Below, piece after piece: positions 49,898-59,266 of a DNA stretch of 64,000 nucleotides. A program made the translations under genes and the position numbers. The notes under the pieces are model-generated. The model did no database searches, was not told the origin of the DNA, and saw only the letters and a program-made list of their open reading frames with translations. This DNA is from Lachnospiraceae bacterium (GTDB lineage Bacteria > Bacillota > Clostridia > Lachnospirales > Lachnospiraceae): positions 1-64,000 of the forward strand of contig JAAWAC010000013.1 in the NCBI GenBank assembly GCA_022791975.1, written 5' to 3'. How positions within the stretch are numbered: position 1 is the first letter of the stretch; every line of letters starts with the position of its first letter.

Positions 49898-51298
49898 ATG
49901 AGGCAGGATGAGGAGCAAAGAGGAATAGGATATCGCTGGATATATGGGATCACGGCGGGAATCTGTGTGGCGGCTATGGAGATTGGTGTGGGCCTTCTGC
50001 AGGTGGGCCAACACTATGTGATCATAATGGGGCTTGCCCAGGGGACCCTGGTATGTTCCCTTACGATTCTCTGCGGTGGGATGGTGGAATGGCTGCTTGC
50101 GCCTCTGCCAAATCAGGAGGAGGATGAGAATTTGATTCTCCATCCAGTCAGAGAGCGGATCAGGGAATATGAGCTGGCCTTTCAGACCCTGGCTGGCAGC
50201 TTCTCCCAACCCCAGCGGTTTTCCGGAGGCAGAACAGGGCAGCAGGCGGCTATGGATACCATTGATAAAATAGAGCTATTGTGGAATAACCGGATGGAGG
50301 AAAATCGGGAGGCCGTATCCCAACAGTTATTGGAGATGGCACATATTATGGGGGATACCGCAGAGCATGTGTGGGAGCTCCGCACAGACGAGGGATCGGA
50401 GGAGGTTCTGCGCAAAAAGCTTCGAGGTATGGGATTGCAGGTGCACGCGGCTTTGGTCTACGAGGAAGATAACCGAAAAAAGGAGGTTTATCTGACCTTG
50501 TCTACCAGACGCAGAAAGTGTGTGGCTGTAAAGGATGTGGCGGCCGTTGTTTCAAAAATCATGGGTCGATCCATGATGCCCGCCAGAGACAGTCGGTCCT
50601 TTGTAAGTGGGGAGCGGGCTACGGTACTGTTTCTGGAGCGGACGAATTTTGAGATACTGTATGGGGTGAAAAAGGCGGTAAAGAGAAAAGAACGAATTTC
50701 CGGGGACAATTTCTCGGTATATACCCGGAAAGAGGGGCGGCTATTGGCTGCCTTGTCCGATGGCATGGGCTCCGGCATGAAAGCGTACCGGGAGAGTGAG
50801 CGGGTCATCGATCTGCTGGAACAGTTCTTGGAGGCAGGATTCTCCAAGGAGACGGCAGTGCGCATGATTAATTCCGCATTGCTTATACACTCGGATGCCC
50901 AGAGCTTTTCCACTATTGACATGTGCTCCATAAATCTTTACAGTGGAGTCTGTGAATTTTTAAAGGTTGGGGCTTCCACAACGTTTATCCGGCGGGAGAA
51001 TCATGTGGAGACCATTTCCTCCGCCAGCTTGCCCGCCGGCGTGTTCCATCAGCTGGATCTGGAATGCGTCAGCAGAAAGCTTTATGATGGGGATATGGTG
51101 ATTATGGTGACAGATGGAGTGCTGGATGCGCTTCCCGCCGGGGAGCAGGAGGAGCGGATGAAACAGATGATTTTAGAGTATGAATCTGACAGCCCCCAGG
51201 AGGTGGCAGAGCATCTGTTGGCCTGCGCGCTGGAGTGTCAGGGTAGAAATCCGTCTGATGATATGACGGTTTTGGCTCTGGGCATGTGGAAGCGCTGA
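49898..51298 (+). CDS. spoIIE: SpoIIE-like PP2C phosphatase with short membrane domain
   Basis: Dephosphorylates SpoIIAA to release sigma-F in the forespore. The C-terminal PP2C domain (about residues 255-466) has SGDNFSVYTRKEGRLLAALS, DGMGSGMKAYRES, VTDGVLDALP and NPSDDMTVLAL with the metal-binding Asp residues. A middle region (about 90-250) matches the SpoIIE regulatory domain. Only two helices are present at the N-terminus (about 15-60) in place of the roughly ten of classical SpoIIE. At 466 residues the protein is far shorter than the usual 800 or so. Start at 49898 is set by GGGAGGAGCGAGGCGA. Confidence 0.92.
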   Translation: MRQDEEQRGIGYRWIYGITAGICVAAMEIGVGLLQVGQHYVIIMGLAQGTLVCSLTILCGGMVEWLLAPLPNQEEDENLILHPVRERIREYELAFQTLAGSFSQPQRFSGGRTGQQAAMDTIDKIELLWNNRMEENREAVSQQLLEMAHIMGDTAEHVWELRTDEGSEEVLRKKLRGMGLQVHAALVYEEDNRKKEVYLTLSTRRRKCVAVKDVAAVVSKIMGRSMMPARDSRSFVSGERATVLFLERTNFEILYGVKKAVKRKERISGDNFSVYTRKEGRLLAALSDGMGSGMKAYRESERVIDLLEQFLEAGFSKETAVRMINSALLIHSDAQSFSTIDMCSINLYSGVCEFLKVGASTTFIRRENHVETISSASLPAGVFHQLDLECVSRKLYDGDMVIMVTDGVLDALPAGEQEERMKQMILEYESDSPQEVAEHLLACALECQGRNPSDDMTVLALGMWKR

Positions 51299-51370
51299 AA
51301 AAGCCTTGCATTTTTGGGCTTCCTTGCTTATACTTTTCCTAAGGTCAAAGGAAAAATGGGAGGACAGCCT

Positions 51371-52819
51371 ATGGTTTTGCGCGTGCTGGAGTATGTAGGG
51401 CAGCATAAAATGATAGAACCTGGAGACCATATTATGGCGGGCATATCAGGAGGAGCAGATTCGGTATGCCTGCTTTTTGTGCTGGAGGCCCTTCGGGAGC
51501 AACTCTCCTTTAAGCTTACAGCTGTACATGTGGAGCATGGACTGCGGGGGGAGGAGAGCCTGGCCGATGCCGCCTTTGTGGAGGTGCTGTGTCAGGAGAG
51601 GGGAATTCCCTGCCAGGTATTTCATGTGGATATGGCGGGAGAGGCAGAGAGGAGAGGCCTGAGTATGGAGGAAGCGGGCCGAGAGCTTCGCTATGCCTGC
51701 TTTTCTAAAGCATGCGAGGAAATAGGGGCCAATAAAATCGCTGTGGCTCATCAGCAGGAGGATCAGGCGGAGACGCTGCTCCTCCATTTATTCCGGGGAA
51801 CGGGACTTAGGGGGCTCTGCGGCATGGCTCCGATTCGAGGGATGATTATCCGTCCGCTGCTGGAGGTTAGCCGGAGTGACATTGAACAGTGGCTTACCAG
51901 CCAGGGAATTTCCTGGCGCACAGACAAGACCAACCTGGAAACGGCCTATACCCGCAATCGGCTGCGCCTGGAGCTTTTGCCCTATGTGGAAAAAAAAATA
52001 CAGCCCCGAGCTACCGAGCATTTAGCCAAGACAGCAGGGCGACTTGGCCAGGTGCAGGATTATTTGGACAGGCAGGCCGCTGGGGCCTATAAAGCTTGCG
52101 TGGAGGAGGAGCTTCGGGAACCCCTATACCGGGAGGCGCCGGGAAGGGCAGAAAAGAAGGTGAGAATCCATCTGGAAGCCTTGGGGCAGCAGGAACCGCT
52201 TATGAGAACTTTGGTTTTGCAGCAGGCGCTGACCCGGCTGGGGAAAGGCCTGCGGGATATTGAGGCGGCACATCTGGAGGCTCTTCAGGATTTAACAGAA
52301 AAGGAGACGGGAAAGGCACTGACACTTCCCGGCGGGCTTGTGGCCCGCCGGGAGTATGGGAGCCTGCTTTTGGAGGAAAAAAAGAAGCGGGATAGCTTTT
52401 GCTTTACGGAAGTCACGAAAATCCCCGGAATCTATGAAAGCAAGGGCCTTACCTGGCGTTTTTCTGTGGAGGATATGAAAAAATGTTGGGGAATTCCGGA
52501 AAAAACATATACGAAATGGTTTGATTATGATAAAATAAAAAAATGTCTAAGTATTCGCACCCGAAACCCGGGGGATTTTCTGGAGATTAACCGGGACCAT
52601 GGGAGAAAAAAACTGAAGGACTATCTGATAGATTGTAAAATCCCGCGACAGGAGCGGGAGGAGCTGCTGCTCTTAACGGAGGGACAGCATGTGATCTGGA
52701 TTTTGGGCCGCCGGATTAGTGAGGCCTATAAGGTTACCAAGCAGACAAGACGTCTGTTGAAGGTGGAAGTGTTTGGAGGAGATACAGATGACAGAGAAAG
52801 TCAGGGTTATGATACCTGA
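51371..52819 (+). CDS. tilS: tRNA(Ile)-lysidine synthase
   Basis: Converts C34 of the CAU-anticodon tRNA-Ile to lysidine, changing its identity from Met to Ile. The PP-loop ATPase signature ISGGADSVCLLF is near residue 22, followed by VHVEHGLRGEESLADA and AVAHQQEDQAETLLLHLFRG. The C-terminal domain has the family ending (TRNPGDFLEI, then VIWILGRRISEAYKV). GGGAGGACAGCCT precedes the ATG at 51371. The 3' end overlaps hpt by 32 bases. Confidence 0.95.
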   Translation: MVLRVLEYVGQHKMIEPGDHIMAGISGGADSVCLLFVLEALREQLSFKLTAVHVEHGLRGEESLADAAFVEVLCQERGIPCQVFHVDMAGEAERRGLSMEEAGRELRYACFSKACEEIGANKIAVAHQQEDQAETLLLHLFRGTGLRGLCGMAPIRGMIIRPLLEVSRSDIEQWLTSQGISWRTDKTNLETAYTRNRLRLELLPYVEKKIQPRATEHLAKTAGRLGQVQDYLDRQAAGAYKACVEEELREPLYREAPGRAEKKVRIHLEALGQQEPLMRTLVLQQALTRLGKGLRDIEAAHLEALQDLTEKETGKALTLPGGLVARREYGSLLLEEKKKRDSFCFTEVTKIPGIYESKGLTWRFSVEDMKKCWGIPEKTYTKWFDYDKIKKCLSIRTRNPGDFLEINRDHGRKKLKDYLIDCKIPRQEREELLLLTEGQHVIWILGRRISEAYKVTKQTRRLLKVEVFGGDTDDRESQGYDT

Positions 52820-53315
52820 GGAGGAAGTGGATGCCAAGATTGAGGAGCTGGGAAAACGGATCAGCCAGGATTTTGCAGACCAGGAGGTACATTTGATTTG
52901 CATTTTGAAGGGAAGCGTATTTTTTGTCTGTGAGCTGGCCAAAAGAATTACTGTTCCGGTGACCTTGGACTTTATGCAGGTATCCAGCTATGGGGCGGAG
53001 ACCAAATCCAGCGGCGTGGTAAAGCTTAGCAAGGATCTGGATGAACCGCTGAGCGGAAAGAATGTGATTATTGTGGAGGACATTATTGATTCCGGCCGCA
53101 CCTTAAGCCATTTGGTCCGTTTGCTGGGGCAGCGGAATCCAAAGACCATGACCCTGTGTACCCTGCTAGATAAGCCTTCCCGCCGAGTGACGGAGGTGGA
53201 TGTGAAGTACACAGGCTTTCAGATACCCGATGAATTTGTGGTTGGCTATGGTCTGGATTATGACCAGAGATACCGGAATCTTCCCTATATCGGTGTGATT
53301 GAGTTTGAGAATTAG
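52788..53315 (+). CDS. hpt: Hypoxanthine phosphoribosyltransferase
   Basis: Salvages hypoxanthine and guanine to IMP and GMP with PRPP. The PRPP-binding signature VIIVEDIIDSGRTLSHL is near residue 95; CILKGSVFFVCELAKRI and VGYGLDYDQRYRNLPYIGVI are the other family blocks. 175 residues. The ATG at 52788 lies inside the tilS end and has GGAGGAGATACAG upstream, so translation is coupled. The tilS-hpt-ftsH order is conserved in Firmicutes. Confidence 0.96.
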   Translation: MTEKVRVMIPEEEVDAKIEELGKRISQDFADQEVHLICILKGSVFFVCELAKRITVPVTLDFMQVSSYGAETKSSGVVKLSKDLDEPLSGKNVIIVEDIIDSGRTLSHLVRLLGQRNPKTMTLCTLLDKPSRRVTEVDVKYTGFQIPDEFVVGYGLDYDQRYRNLPYIGVIEFEN

Positions 53316-53326
53316 GAGGAAACAAG

Positions 53327-55132
53327 GTGAATAGACAATTTAGATCCATGATATGGTCCATGCTCCTGGTTTTTGCGGTGATTTTTGTAATTACCAGCTT
53401 TACGGGCAATTTTATGGGGCAGAATGAATATTCCTATACCCAGCTGGTAAGCGCGGCTGAGGAGGGAAAAATTTCCAGCGCTGTTATTTCTCAGAATACA
53501 GTGGATTCCCTGGGAGGTACAGTGCGGATTATCCTTACGGATGGAACAGAACGGGAGGTTGTGGTGCCGGATACGGTGGAGGCCAAGGATCTGCTGATTC
53601 AGGAGAATATTCCTGTGACCTTTACCAAGGTGAAAGACAACAGCTGGATGTTCAGCCTGGGGGTTCCCCTTATGGTGGCGGTAGTGGTGGTCTTTTTGAT
53701 GGTGACCATTATGAATCAGCAGGCTGGGGGTAGTGGAAACGGCATGCGCAATTTTGGTAAGAGCCGGGCCCGGATGACCACCCAGGATCAGATTAAGGTT
53801 AGCTTTAAAAGTGTGGCAGGCCTCCAGGAGGAGAAGGAGGACTTAAAGGAGATCGTAGACTTCCTAAAGTTTCCCCAGCGCTATGTGCAGCTGGGAGCCC
53901 GGATTCCCAAGGGCGTGATTCTGGTGGGCCCTCCGGGAACAGGAAAGACTTTGCTGGCCAAGGCTGTGGCCGGGGAGGCGGGAGTACCCTTTTTTAGCAT
54001 TTCTGGCTCTGATTTTGTGGAGATGTTTGTAGGTGTGGGTGCTTCCCGGGTGCGGGATTTGTTTGAGGATGCCAAGCAGAATGCTCCCTGCATTGTATTT
54101 ATTGATGAGATTGACGCGGTGGCCCGGCGCCGAGGTACCGGTATGGGTGGCGGCCATGACGAGCGGGAGCAGACCTTAAACCAGCTCCTGGTGGAGATGG
54201 ACGGCTTTGGCGTCAATGAGGGGATTATTGTAATCGCTGCTACCAACCGGGTGGATATTCTGGACCCGGCTATTTTGCGGCCTGGCCGTTTTGACAGGAA
54301 GATAGTGGTGGGACGCCCGGATATTCGGGGACGGGAGGAGATTCTCCATGTTCATGCCAAGGGAAAACCCCTGGGAGAGGATGTGGACTTAAAGCAAATC
54401 GCCCAGACTACAGCGGGAATGACGGGTGCGGATCTGGAAAACCTGTTGAATGAGGCGGCTATCTTTGCAGCCAAGGAGGAGAGAGCCTATATTATCCAGG
54501 AGGATGTGAGCAAGGCCTTTATTAAGGTGGGCGTGGGCGCAGAGAAACGGAGTCGGGTCATTACGGAAAAGGAAAAGCGGATTACGGCCTACCATGAGGC
54601 CGGCCATGCTATTTTGTTTCACGTGCTGCCGGACGTGGGACCGGTGTATACCATTTCCATTGTGCCCACAGGCCAGGCGGCCGGTTATACGATGCCCTTG
54701 CCGGAAAAAGACGAGATGTTTAATACCAAGGGCAAGATGCTCCAGGACATTCAGGTTTCCATGGGGGGCCGCATTGCGGAGGAGCTGATTTTTGACGATA
54801 TCACCACAGGGGCGTCCCAGGACATTAAGCAGGCCACCGGGCTTGCCAGGGCCATGGTGACCAAATATGGCATGTCCGAGGTTTTAGGACCTGTGAATTA
54901 TTCCACGGATGACGAGGAGGTCTTTATCGGACGGGATCTGGCCCATACCAAGAGCTACGGGGAGAACATTGCCGGAAAGATTGATGCGGAGGTGAAACGC
55001 ATCGTGGATGAGTGCTACGATAAGGCAAAGGCCATTATCCTGGAGCACCGCCAGGTACTGGATCGGACAGCAGAGCTGCTGCTGGAGAAGGAAAAGGTTA
55101 CCCGGGAGGAGTTTGAGCTTCTCTTTTCCTAG
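53327..55132 (+). CDS. ftsH: ATP-dependent zinc metalloprotease FtsH
   Basis: A membrane-anchored AAA+ protease for quality control and sporulation/stress. Two helices flank an extracytoplasmic domain (about residues 7-24 and 108-126). The AAA+ domain has Walker A GPPGTGKT (near 202), Walker [16 protein letters not shown] and the second region of homology [20 protein letters not shown]. The protease zinc site is HEAGH (near 424). 601 residues is typical. The GTG start follows AGGAGGAAACAAG, 11 bases after hpt. Confidence 0.97.
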   Translation: MNRQFRSMIWSMLLVFAVIFVITSFTGNFMGQNEYSYTQLVSAAEEGKISSAVISQNTVDSLGGTVRIILTDGTEREVVVPDTVEAKDLLIQENIPVTFTKVKDNSWMFSLGVPLMVAVVVVFLMVTIMNQQAGGSGNGMRNFGKSRARMTTQDQIKVSFKSVAGLQEEKEDLKEIVDFLKFPQRYVQLGARIPKGVILVGPPGTGKTLLAKAVAGEAGVPFFSISGSDFVEMFVGVGASRVRDLFEDAKQNAPCIVFIDEIDAVARRRGTGMGGGHDEREQTLNQLLVEMDGFGVNEGIIVIAATNRVDILDPAILRPGRFDRKIVVGRPDIRGREEILHVHAKGKPLGEDVDLKQIAQTTAGMTGADLENLLNEAAIFAAKEERAYIIQEDVSKAFIKVGVGAEKRSRVITEKEKRITAYHEAGHAILFHVLPDVGPVYTISIVPTGQAAGYTMPLPEKDEMFNTKGKMLQDIQVSMGGRIAEELIFDDITTGASQDIKQATGLARAMVTKYGMSEVLGPVNYSTDDEEVFIGRDLAHTKSYGENIAGKIDAEVKRIVDECYDKAKAIILEHRQVLDRTAELLLEKEKVTREEFELLFS

Positions 55133-55328
55133 AGCGGGAGGCGAAATCTGGAAAAGGATGTTGTGATTATCGCAGATAAGAGATAAACATTATAACCAGC
55201 AAATAGGGAATTGTCTGAATGTTCTGTTGGTGGGAACTAGTTATGATACCGGAACAAAGCGGCATGTATGTGTGATAGAAAAGATTTGGAATATACGATT
55301 TATTATGTAAATTTTGGAAAAAGGGAAA

Positions 55329-56054
55329 ATGGCAGAAAAAAAGAGTTATTTGGCGCCGATCAACAGTAAATCTATGGTGCAGATTGTGATTGACCGTCTG
55401 ACTGGTGCGATTATTGAGGGAGAATTAAAGCCGGGGGATAAGATTCCCACGGAGCCGGAGCTGGCGGAGACCTTTGCGGTGGGGCGCAATACCATCCGGG
55501 AGGCTGTTCGCATTCTGGTGGCCTATGGGGTTTTGGAGATTCGCAGGGCGGAGGGAACCTTTGTATGTTCGGGATTTTCGGCGCAGATTATTAATCCCAT
55601 GATCTATAATATTATTTTGCAGAAGGAAGACTCCTATGATGATTTGATAGGCCTTCGCAAAATTGTGGAAAATGGGATTATGTTGCTTTTTATGGAACAG
55701 AAGCCACACCAGAGTGTATATACCAGACTGCAAGATCGGTGCGACCGATTGTTGCAGGAGCTGGCCCGGAAGCCGGAGGATGTGGAGCGGATTCTGGAGG
55801 CAGACATTGCATTTCATCAGGAGGTGGCAAAGGCGACCAACAACTCCCTTGTTATGATTGTCCATGATGTAATTGTACAGCTCACAAGAGAATCCCGAAA
55901 AAAGACCATTGAGACGGTGATTGCCAAGGGGGATAAGGAATATCTGGAATTTACCCATAAGAATTTGCTGGAGAAATTAAATGGAGATGATATTGAGGCT
56001 CTGTACCAGGCAGTAAATGACAGCTACTTTTACTGGAAGGATATCTACAAATAA
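55329..56054 (+). CDS. GntR/FadR-family transcriptional regulator
   Basis: A one-component repressor. The N-terminal winged helix is LKPGDKIPTEPELAETFAVG then RNTIREAVRILVAYGVLEIR (residues 35-75), and the all-helical FCD ligand-binding domain follows (about 95-235) with FHQEVAKATNN, carrying metal/ligand-type residues. It precedes the TRAP-transketolase operon in the same direction, and matching CATCCTA dyads lie before dctP and the transketolase genes, so it is the likely repressor, released by the operon's substrate. The ATG at 55329 has AAAGGGAAA upstream. Confidence 0.9.
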   Translation: MAEKKSYLAPINSKSMVQIVIDRLTGAIIEGELKPGDKIPTEPELAETFAVGRNTIREAVRILVAYGVLEIRRAEGTFVCSGFSAQIINPMIYNIILQKEDSYDDLIGLRKIVENGIMLLFMEQKPHQSVYTRLQDRCDRLLQELARKPEDVERILEADIAFHQEVAKATNNSLVMIVHDVIVQLTRESRKKTIETVIAKGDKEYLEFTHKNLLEKLNGDDIEALYQAVNDSYFYWKDIYK

Positions 56055-56056
56055 AA

Positions 56057-56105
56057 ATAAAAACGGGAAGGATTTCTAAAATTAGGAATCTTTCCCGTTT
56101 TTTTA
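56057..56105 (+). terminator. Terminator after the GntR-family gene
   Basis: AAAACGGGAAGGATTTCTAA pairs with TTAGGAATCTTTCCCGTTTT (one mismatch), a very long stem followed by more T residues. Confidence 0.9.
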
Positions 56106-56188
56106 TTGGGAAGAACCCAAACTCACCAATAAAATGCACAAAAAAATCCAATAAATATCGTGCAAAACAGATAAAATGTATATTTCTA

Positions 56189-56217
56189 TTGACAGCAAAT
56201 TCCAGCGATGCTATATT
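56189..56217 (+). promoter_or_regulatory. Sigma-A promoter of the TRAP operon
   Basis: TTGACA (56189-56194), a 17-base spacer and TATATT (56212-56217). The start site would fall near 56224, directly before the operator. Confidence 0.8.
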
Positions 56218-56227
56218 AACATCATAA

Positions 56228-56244
56228 CATCCTATGTTAGGATG
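56228..56244 (+). promoter_or_regulatory. Operator 1: CATCCTA dyad before dctP
   Basis: CATCCTATGTTAGGATG is a perfect 7-3-7 inverted repeat placed at about +4 to +20, a position suited to repression. The same CATCCTATGTTAG word recurs at 59224. The GntR-family protein encoded just upstream is the likely ligand. Confidence 0.8.
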
Positions 56245-56265
56245 ATTGGAATAAGGAGGAAAACC

Positions 56266-57363
56266 ATGAAGAAGAAATTTGTAGGAATCGTATTGTCACT
56301 GGTAGTGGTAGCCGGGCTGGTTACGGGATGCGGAGGGAAAACAGAGAGCCCTTCTAACGAGGCATCCAATACCTCAGAGGAGACAGCTGGGGAGACATCC
56401 GGAGGGGATGAGGCAGCTGCGGAGGGCACGGAGGGAAATTACGACACGGTAAGCCTGCGGCTCAGCTGTAATGGAACAGATATGGGGAACGACACCAAGG
56501 CAGCCAAGCTGTTTGCGGAAAAAATTCAGGAAAAATCCGGCGGGAAAATCACCGTCACCGTGTTTCCCAACGATCAGCTGGCCGGTGGCAATATGTCAAA
56601 GGGACTGGAAATGCTGTGCGACGGCACTGTGGATATGGACGTACACTCTACCAGCATTATCGCGGCTTTGGACAACAGTCTGATGGTCAGCACCCTGCCC
56701 TGGCTGTTTTCCGATTACCAGGCTGCGGAGGATGCCTTCTATGGAGCCGGAGGGGAATATATTGATTCCGTATTGCAGCAAAAGGGAGTCTACTATCTGG
56801 GGGCTGTACATAATGGATTTAAGGCTATGACCAACAGCAAGCGTCCTATTCAGAGGCCGGAGGATTTAAGCGGATTAAAGATTCGTGTACCGGGCGGGGA
56901 ATTTTTCAGCGCTTTCTATGAGAAATTTGGGGCATCTCCCCAGGCCATGTCCTGGTCAGAGGTATTCACCGCACTACAGCAGGGAACCATTGATGGCCAT
57001 GACAATTCTCTGAGCACTATCAACTCCGCAAATGTGCAGGAGGTACAGAAATATATCAGCCTTTCCAGACACACCTATGAAGCCTTTACCTTTATGGCAA
57101 ATGCACAGAAATTTGACACCTTAAACGCAGATACCCAAAACTTAATTCGAGAATGTGTGGAGGAAGCCACCAAGGAGATCAACCAGCAAATTATTGCGGA
57201 TGAGGATTCCCTGGCGGAAAAATTCCAGAAGGAAAACGGATGTGAGCTCTATACCTTTACAGAGGAGGACATCGCTGCTTTTAAAGAGGTCGTACAGCCT
57301 TTGGTAGACGAGTACAAGGGGATTTACGGGGAAGCGGCATGCAACGCCTTTGGAGTGGAATAA
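56266..57363 (+). CDS. TRAP transporter substrate-binding lipoprotein (DctP family)
   Basis: Captures the substrate outside the cell for a sodium-driven TRAP importer. A lipoprotein signal ends VVAGLVTGCGGK (Cys near residue 22), followed by an Asn/Ser/Glu-rich linker and the DctP fold: GNDTKAAKLFAEKIQEKSGG, FPNDQLAGG, and GLKIRVPGGEFFSAFYEKFG with the family's substrate-carboxylate Arg (KIRVPG). The conserved Arg suggests an organic acid or sugar acid, though some members bind neutral sugars or polyols. AAGGAGGAAAACC precedes the ATG at 56266. Confidence 0.93.
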   Translation: MKKKFVGIVLSLVVVAGLVTGCGGKTESPSNEASNTSEETAGETSGGDEAAAEGTEGNYDTVSLRLSCNGTDMGNDTKAAKLFAEKIQEKSGGKITVTVFPNDQLAGGNMSKGLEMLCDGTVDMDVHSTSIIAALDNSLMVSTLPWLFSDYQAAEDAFYGAGGEYIDSVLQQKGVYYLGAVHNGFKAMTNSKRPIQRPEDLSGLKIRVPGGEFFSAFYEKFGASPQAMSWSEVFTALQQGTIDGHDNSLSTINSANVQEVQKYISLSRHTYEAFTFMANAQKFDTLNADTQNLIRECVEEATKEINQQIIADEDSLAEKFQKENGCELYTFTEEDIAAFKEVVQPLVDEYKGIYGEAACNAFGVE

Positions 57364-57397
57364 CCCCCAGGGACAGCTATAAGGAGGAAAAGGACAG

Positions 57398-57871
57398 ATG
57401 AAGAAATTTTTGGCGGAATTGGAGGACAATTTCTGTGGCATGATTCTGTTGGTAATGACGATTTTGACCTGTATCAATGTGTTTGCCAGATATGTGTTCC
57501 GCAGCTCCATGCCCTTTGTAGAGGAATTGACCTCCCTGGGGCTGGTGATTATCAGCCTGACCGGCGCGGCTGTGGCGGCCAAGCGGGGAGCGCATCTGGG
57601 ACTGACTCTTTTGACAGATTTTCTCCCGAAAAAGGCCCAGAAGGCATGTATTATCCTGGGCCATATCCTGGGGATTGTTTTTGGAGCTATTATGCTCTAT
57701 TACGGAGTGCTCATGGCACGCCAAGAATTTGTTCTGGGACAGAAAACAGCGGGAATGCAGTGGCCAGAATGGTTGTTTGGCATGTTTATTCCCATCAGCG
57801 GGGCTGTGCTGCTTATCCGCTATGGCCAGCTGGCTATCACCACATGGATGAAAAAGGAGGATGAGGAATAG
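57398..57871 (+). CDS. TRAP transporter small permease (DctQ family)
   Basis: The four-helix small membrane subunit, 157 residues. CGMILLVMTILTCINVFARY and FVEELTSLGLVIISLTGAAV are typical, as is the RGAHLGLTLL turn between helices. It scaffolds the large permease. TATAAGGAGGAAAAGGACAG precedes the ATG; its stop is directly followed by the dctM ATG with no gap. Confidence 0.93.
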   Translation: MKKFLAELEDNFCGMILLVMTILTCINVFARYVFRSSMPFVEELTSLGLVIISLTGAAVAAKRGAHLGLTLLTDFLPKKAQKACIILGHILGIVFGAIMLYYGVLMARQEFVLGQKTAGMQWPEWLFGMFIPISGAVLLIRYGQLAITTWMKKEDEE

Positions 57872-59149
57872 ATGGTAGGCTTGATTTTATTTGGTTCCTT
57901 TTTCCTGTTGCTGTTGTTGAATGTTCCCATTGGCCTTTCTCTGGGCATGTCCAGTATTTTGACCCTGCTATATGAGAAGCTTCCCGTATCCATGGTCTCC
58001 AGCAATATGTACTCCTCCACTAGCAAATTTGTGCTGCTGGCGATTCCATTCTTTATTTTTGGCGGAAATATTATGGAAAAGGGGGGAATCTCCCAGCGGC
58101 TCATTGATTTTTGTAAGACCCTGGTGGGCCATAAAAAAAGCGGCATGGCTATGGTATGTGTGATAGTTGCCTGTTTCTTTGCAGCCATTTCCGGCTCTGG
58201 TCCTGCCACTGTGGCAGCCCTGGGAATGATTATAATCCCAGCCATGACAAATGTAGGGTATCATAAGGCCAGCTCCACGGCACTTATGTCCACGGCAGGA
58301 GCCATCGGCATTATTATCCCGCCGTCTATCACCTTTGTGATTTATGGCTCCATAACAGGTACCTCCGTGGGCTCCCTCTTTGCCTCCGGGATCGTCCCGG
58401 GAATCCTTATGGGCGTCACGCTGGTTCTGGCTATGATGTGGGCCAGCAGAAAAAGTGAGCTGATCCTGTTGCCCAAGGCATCGGGAAGAGAGAGATGGGG
58501 TGCTTTTAAAGAAGCCTTTTGGGGGCTCCTTATGCCGGTGATTATTCTGGGCGGCATTTATGGTGGCATTTTTACACCCACGGAGGCAGCGGCAGTGTCA
58601 GCCATTTATGGTCTGTTTGTGGGGATGTTTCTATATAAAACCATTAAGCCAAGAGACATTATGGGCATACTCAAGGACTCGGTGTCCCAGACGGCGGTGG
58701 TGATGTTTATTGTGGGAACAGCCAGCTTGTTTGCCTGGGTTCTCACAGTGACAGGACTGGCAGCCTCGGCCAGCAATATGCTTATTGAAGTCAGTGGTGG
58801 AAATAAATACATTTTCCTTTTGATCATCAATGTAATTCTGCTAATAGCAGGCTGTTTCATAGATGCCAATTCCGCCTCCTATATTTTGGTGCCCATCCTC
58901 TATCCGGTTGCCTTAGCTCTGGGGATCGACGGGGTACATCTGGGCTGCATTATGGTTATGAATATGGCCATTGGCCTGGTAACACCTCCAGTAGGCGTGA
59001 ATCTATATGTGGGCTGCGGGATTGCCAATGTTTCCCTGAAGGAGATTTCCAAGGCCGTGCTGCCCTTCGTGGGAGCGGCGGTGGTTGCTCTGCTGCTCAC
59101 CACATACATCCCTGTTTTATCCATGTTCCTTCCCAATCTTTTGGGATAG
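57872..59149 (+). CDS. TRAP transporter large permease (DctM family)
   Basis: The substrate- and sodium-translocating subunit of the elevator-type importer, 425 residues with about twelve helices. AGAIGIIIPPSITFVIYGSI (near residue 142) and GLVTPPVGVNLYVGCGIA (near 365) are the two family signatures of the re-entrant hairpins. AAAAAGGAGGATGAGGAATAG within the end of dctQ (shown in parts: AAGGAGGATGAGG) provides the ribosome binding site. Confidence 0.94.
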   Translation: MVGLILFGSFFLLLLLNVPIGLSLGMSSILTLLYEKLPVSMVSSNMYSSTSKFVLLAIPFFIFGGNIMEKGGISQRLIDFCKTLVGHKKSGMAMVCVIVACFFAAISGSGPATVAALGMIIIPAMTNVGYHKASSTALMSTAGAIGIIIPPSITFVIYGSITGTSVGSLFASGIVPGILMGVTLVLAMMWASRKSELILLPKASGRERWGAFKEAFWGLLMPVIILGGIYGGIFTPTEAAAVSAIYGLFVGMFLYKTIKPRDIMGILKDSVSQTAVVMFIVGTASLFAWVLTVTGLAASASNMLIEVSGGNKYIFLLIINVILLIAGCFIDANSASYILVPILYPVALALGIDGVHLGCIMVMNMAIGLVTPPVGVNLYVGCGIANVSLKEISKAVLPFVGAAVVALLLTTYIPVLSMFLPNLLG

Positions 59150-59223
59150 GGCAAACATTTCAGGGCGCTTCCAATAGGAGGGGCCCTGAAGGCAAAAAAC
59201 AGTCAAATTTTTTTAAAAGAAAA

Positions 59224-59247
59224 CATCCTATGTTAGAACGTAGGATG
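59224..59247 (+). promoter_or_regulatory. Operator 2: CATCCTA dyad before the transketolase genes
   Basis: CATCCTA (59224-59230) and TAGGATG (59241-59247) form the same arms as operator 1 with a 10-base centre, and its first 13 bases are identical to operator 1. It ends 20 bases before the first transketolase gene and suggests a second, jointly controlled transcript. Confidence 0.72.
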
Positions 59248-59266
59248 AAATGGAAAGGGATAGAAA

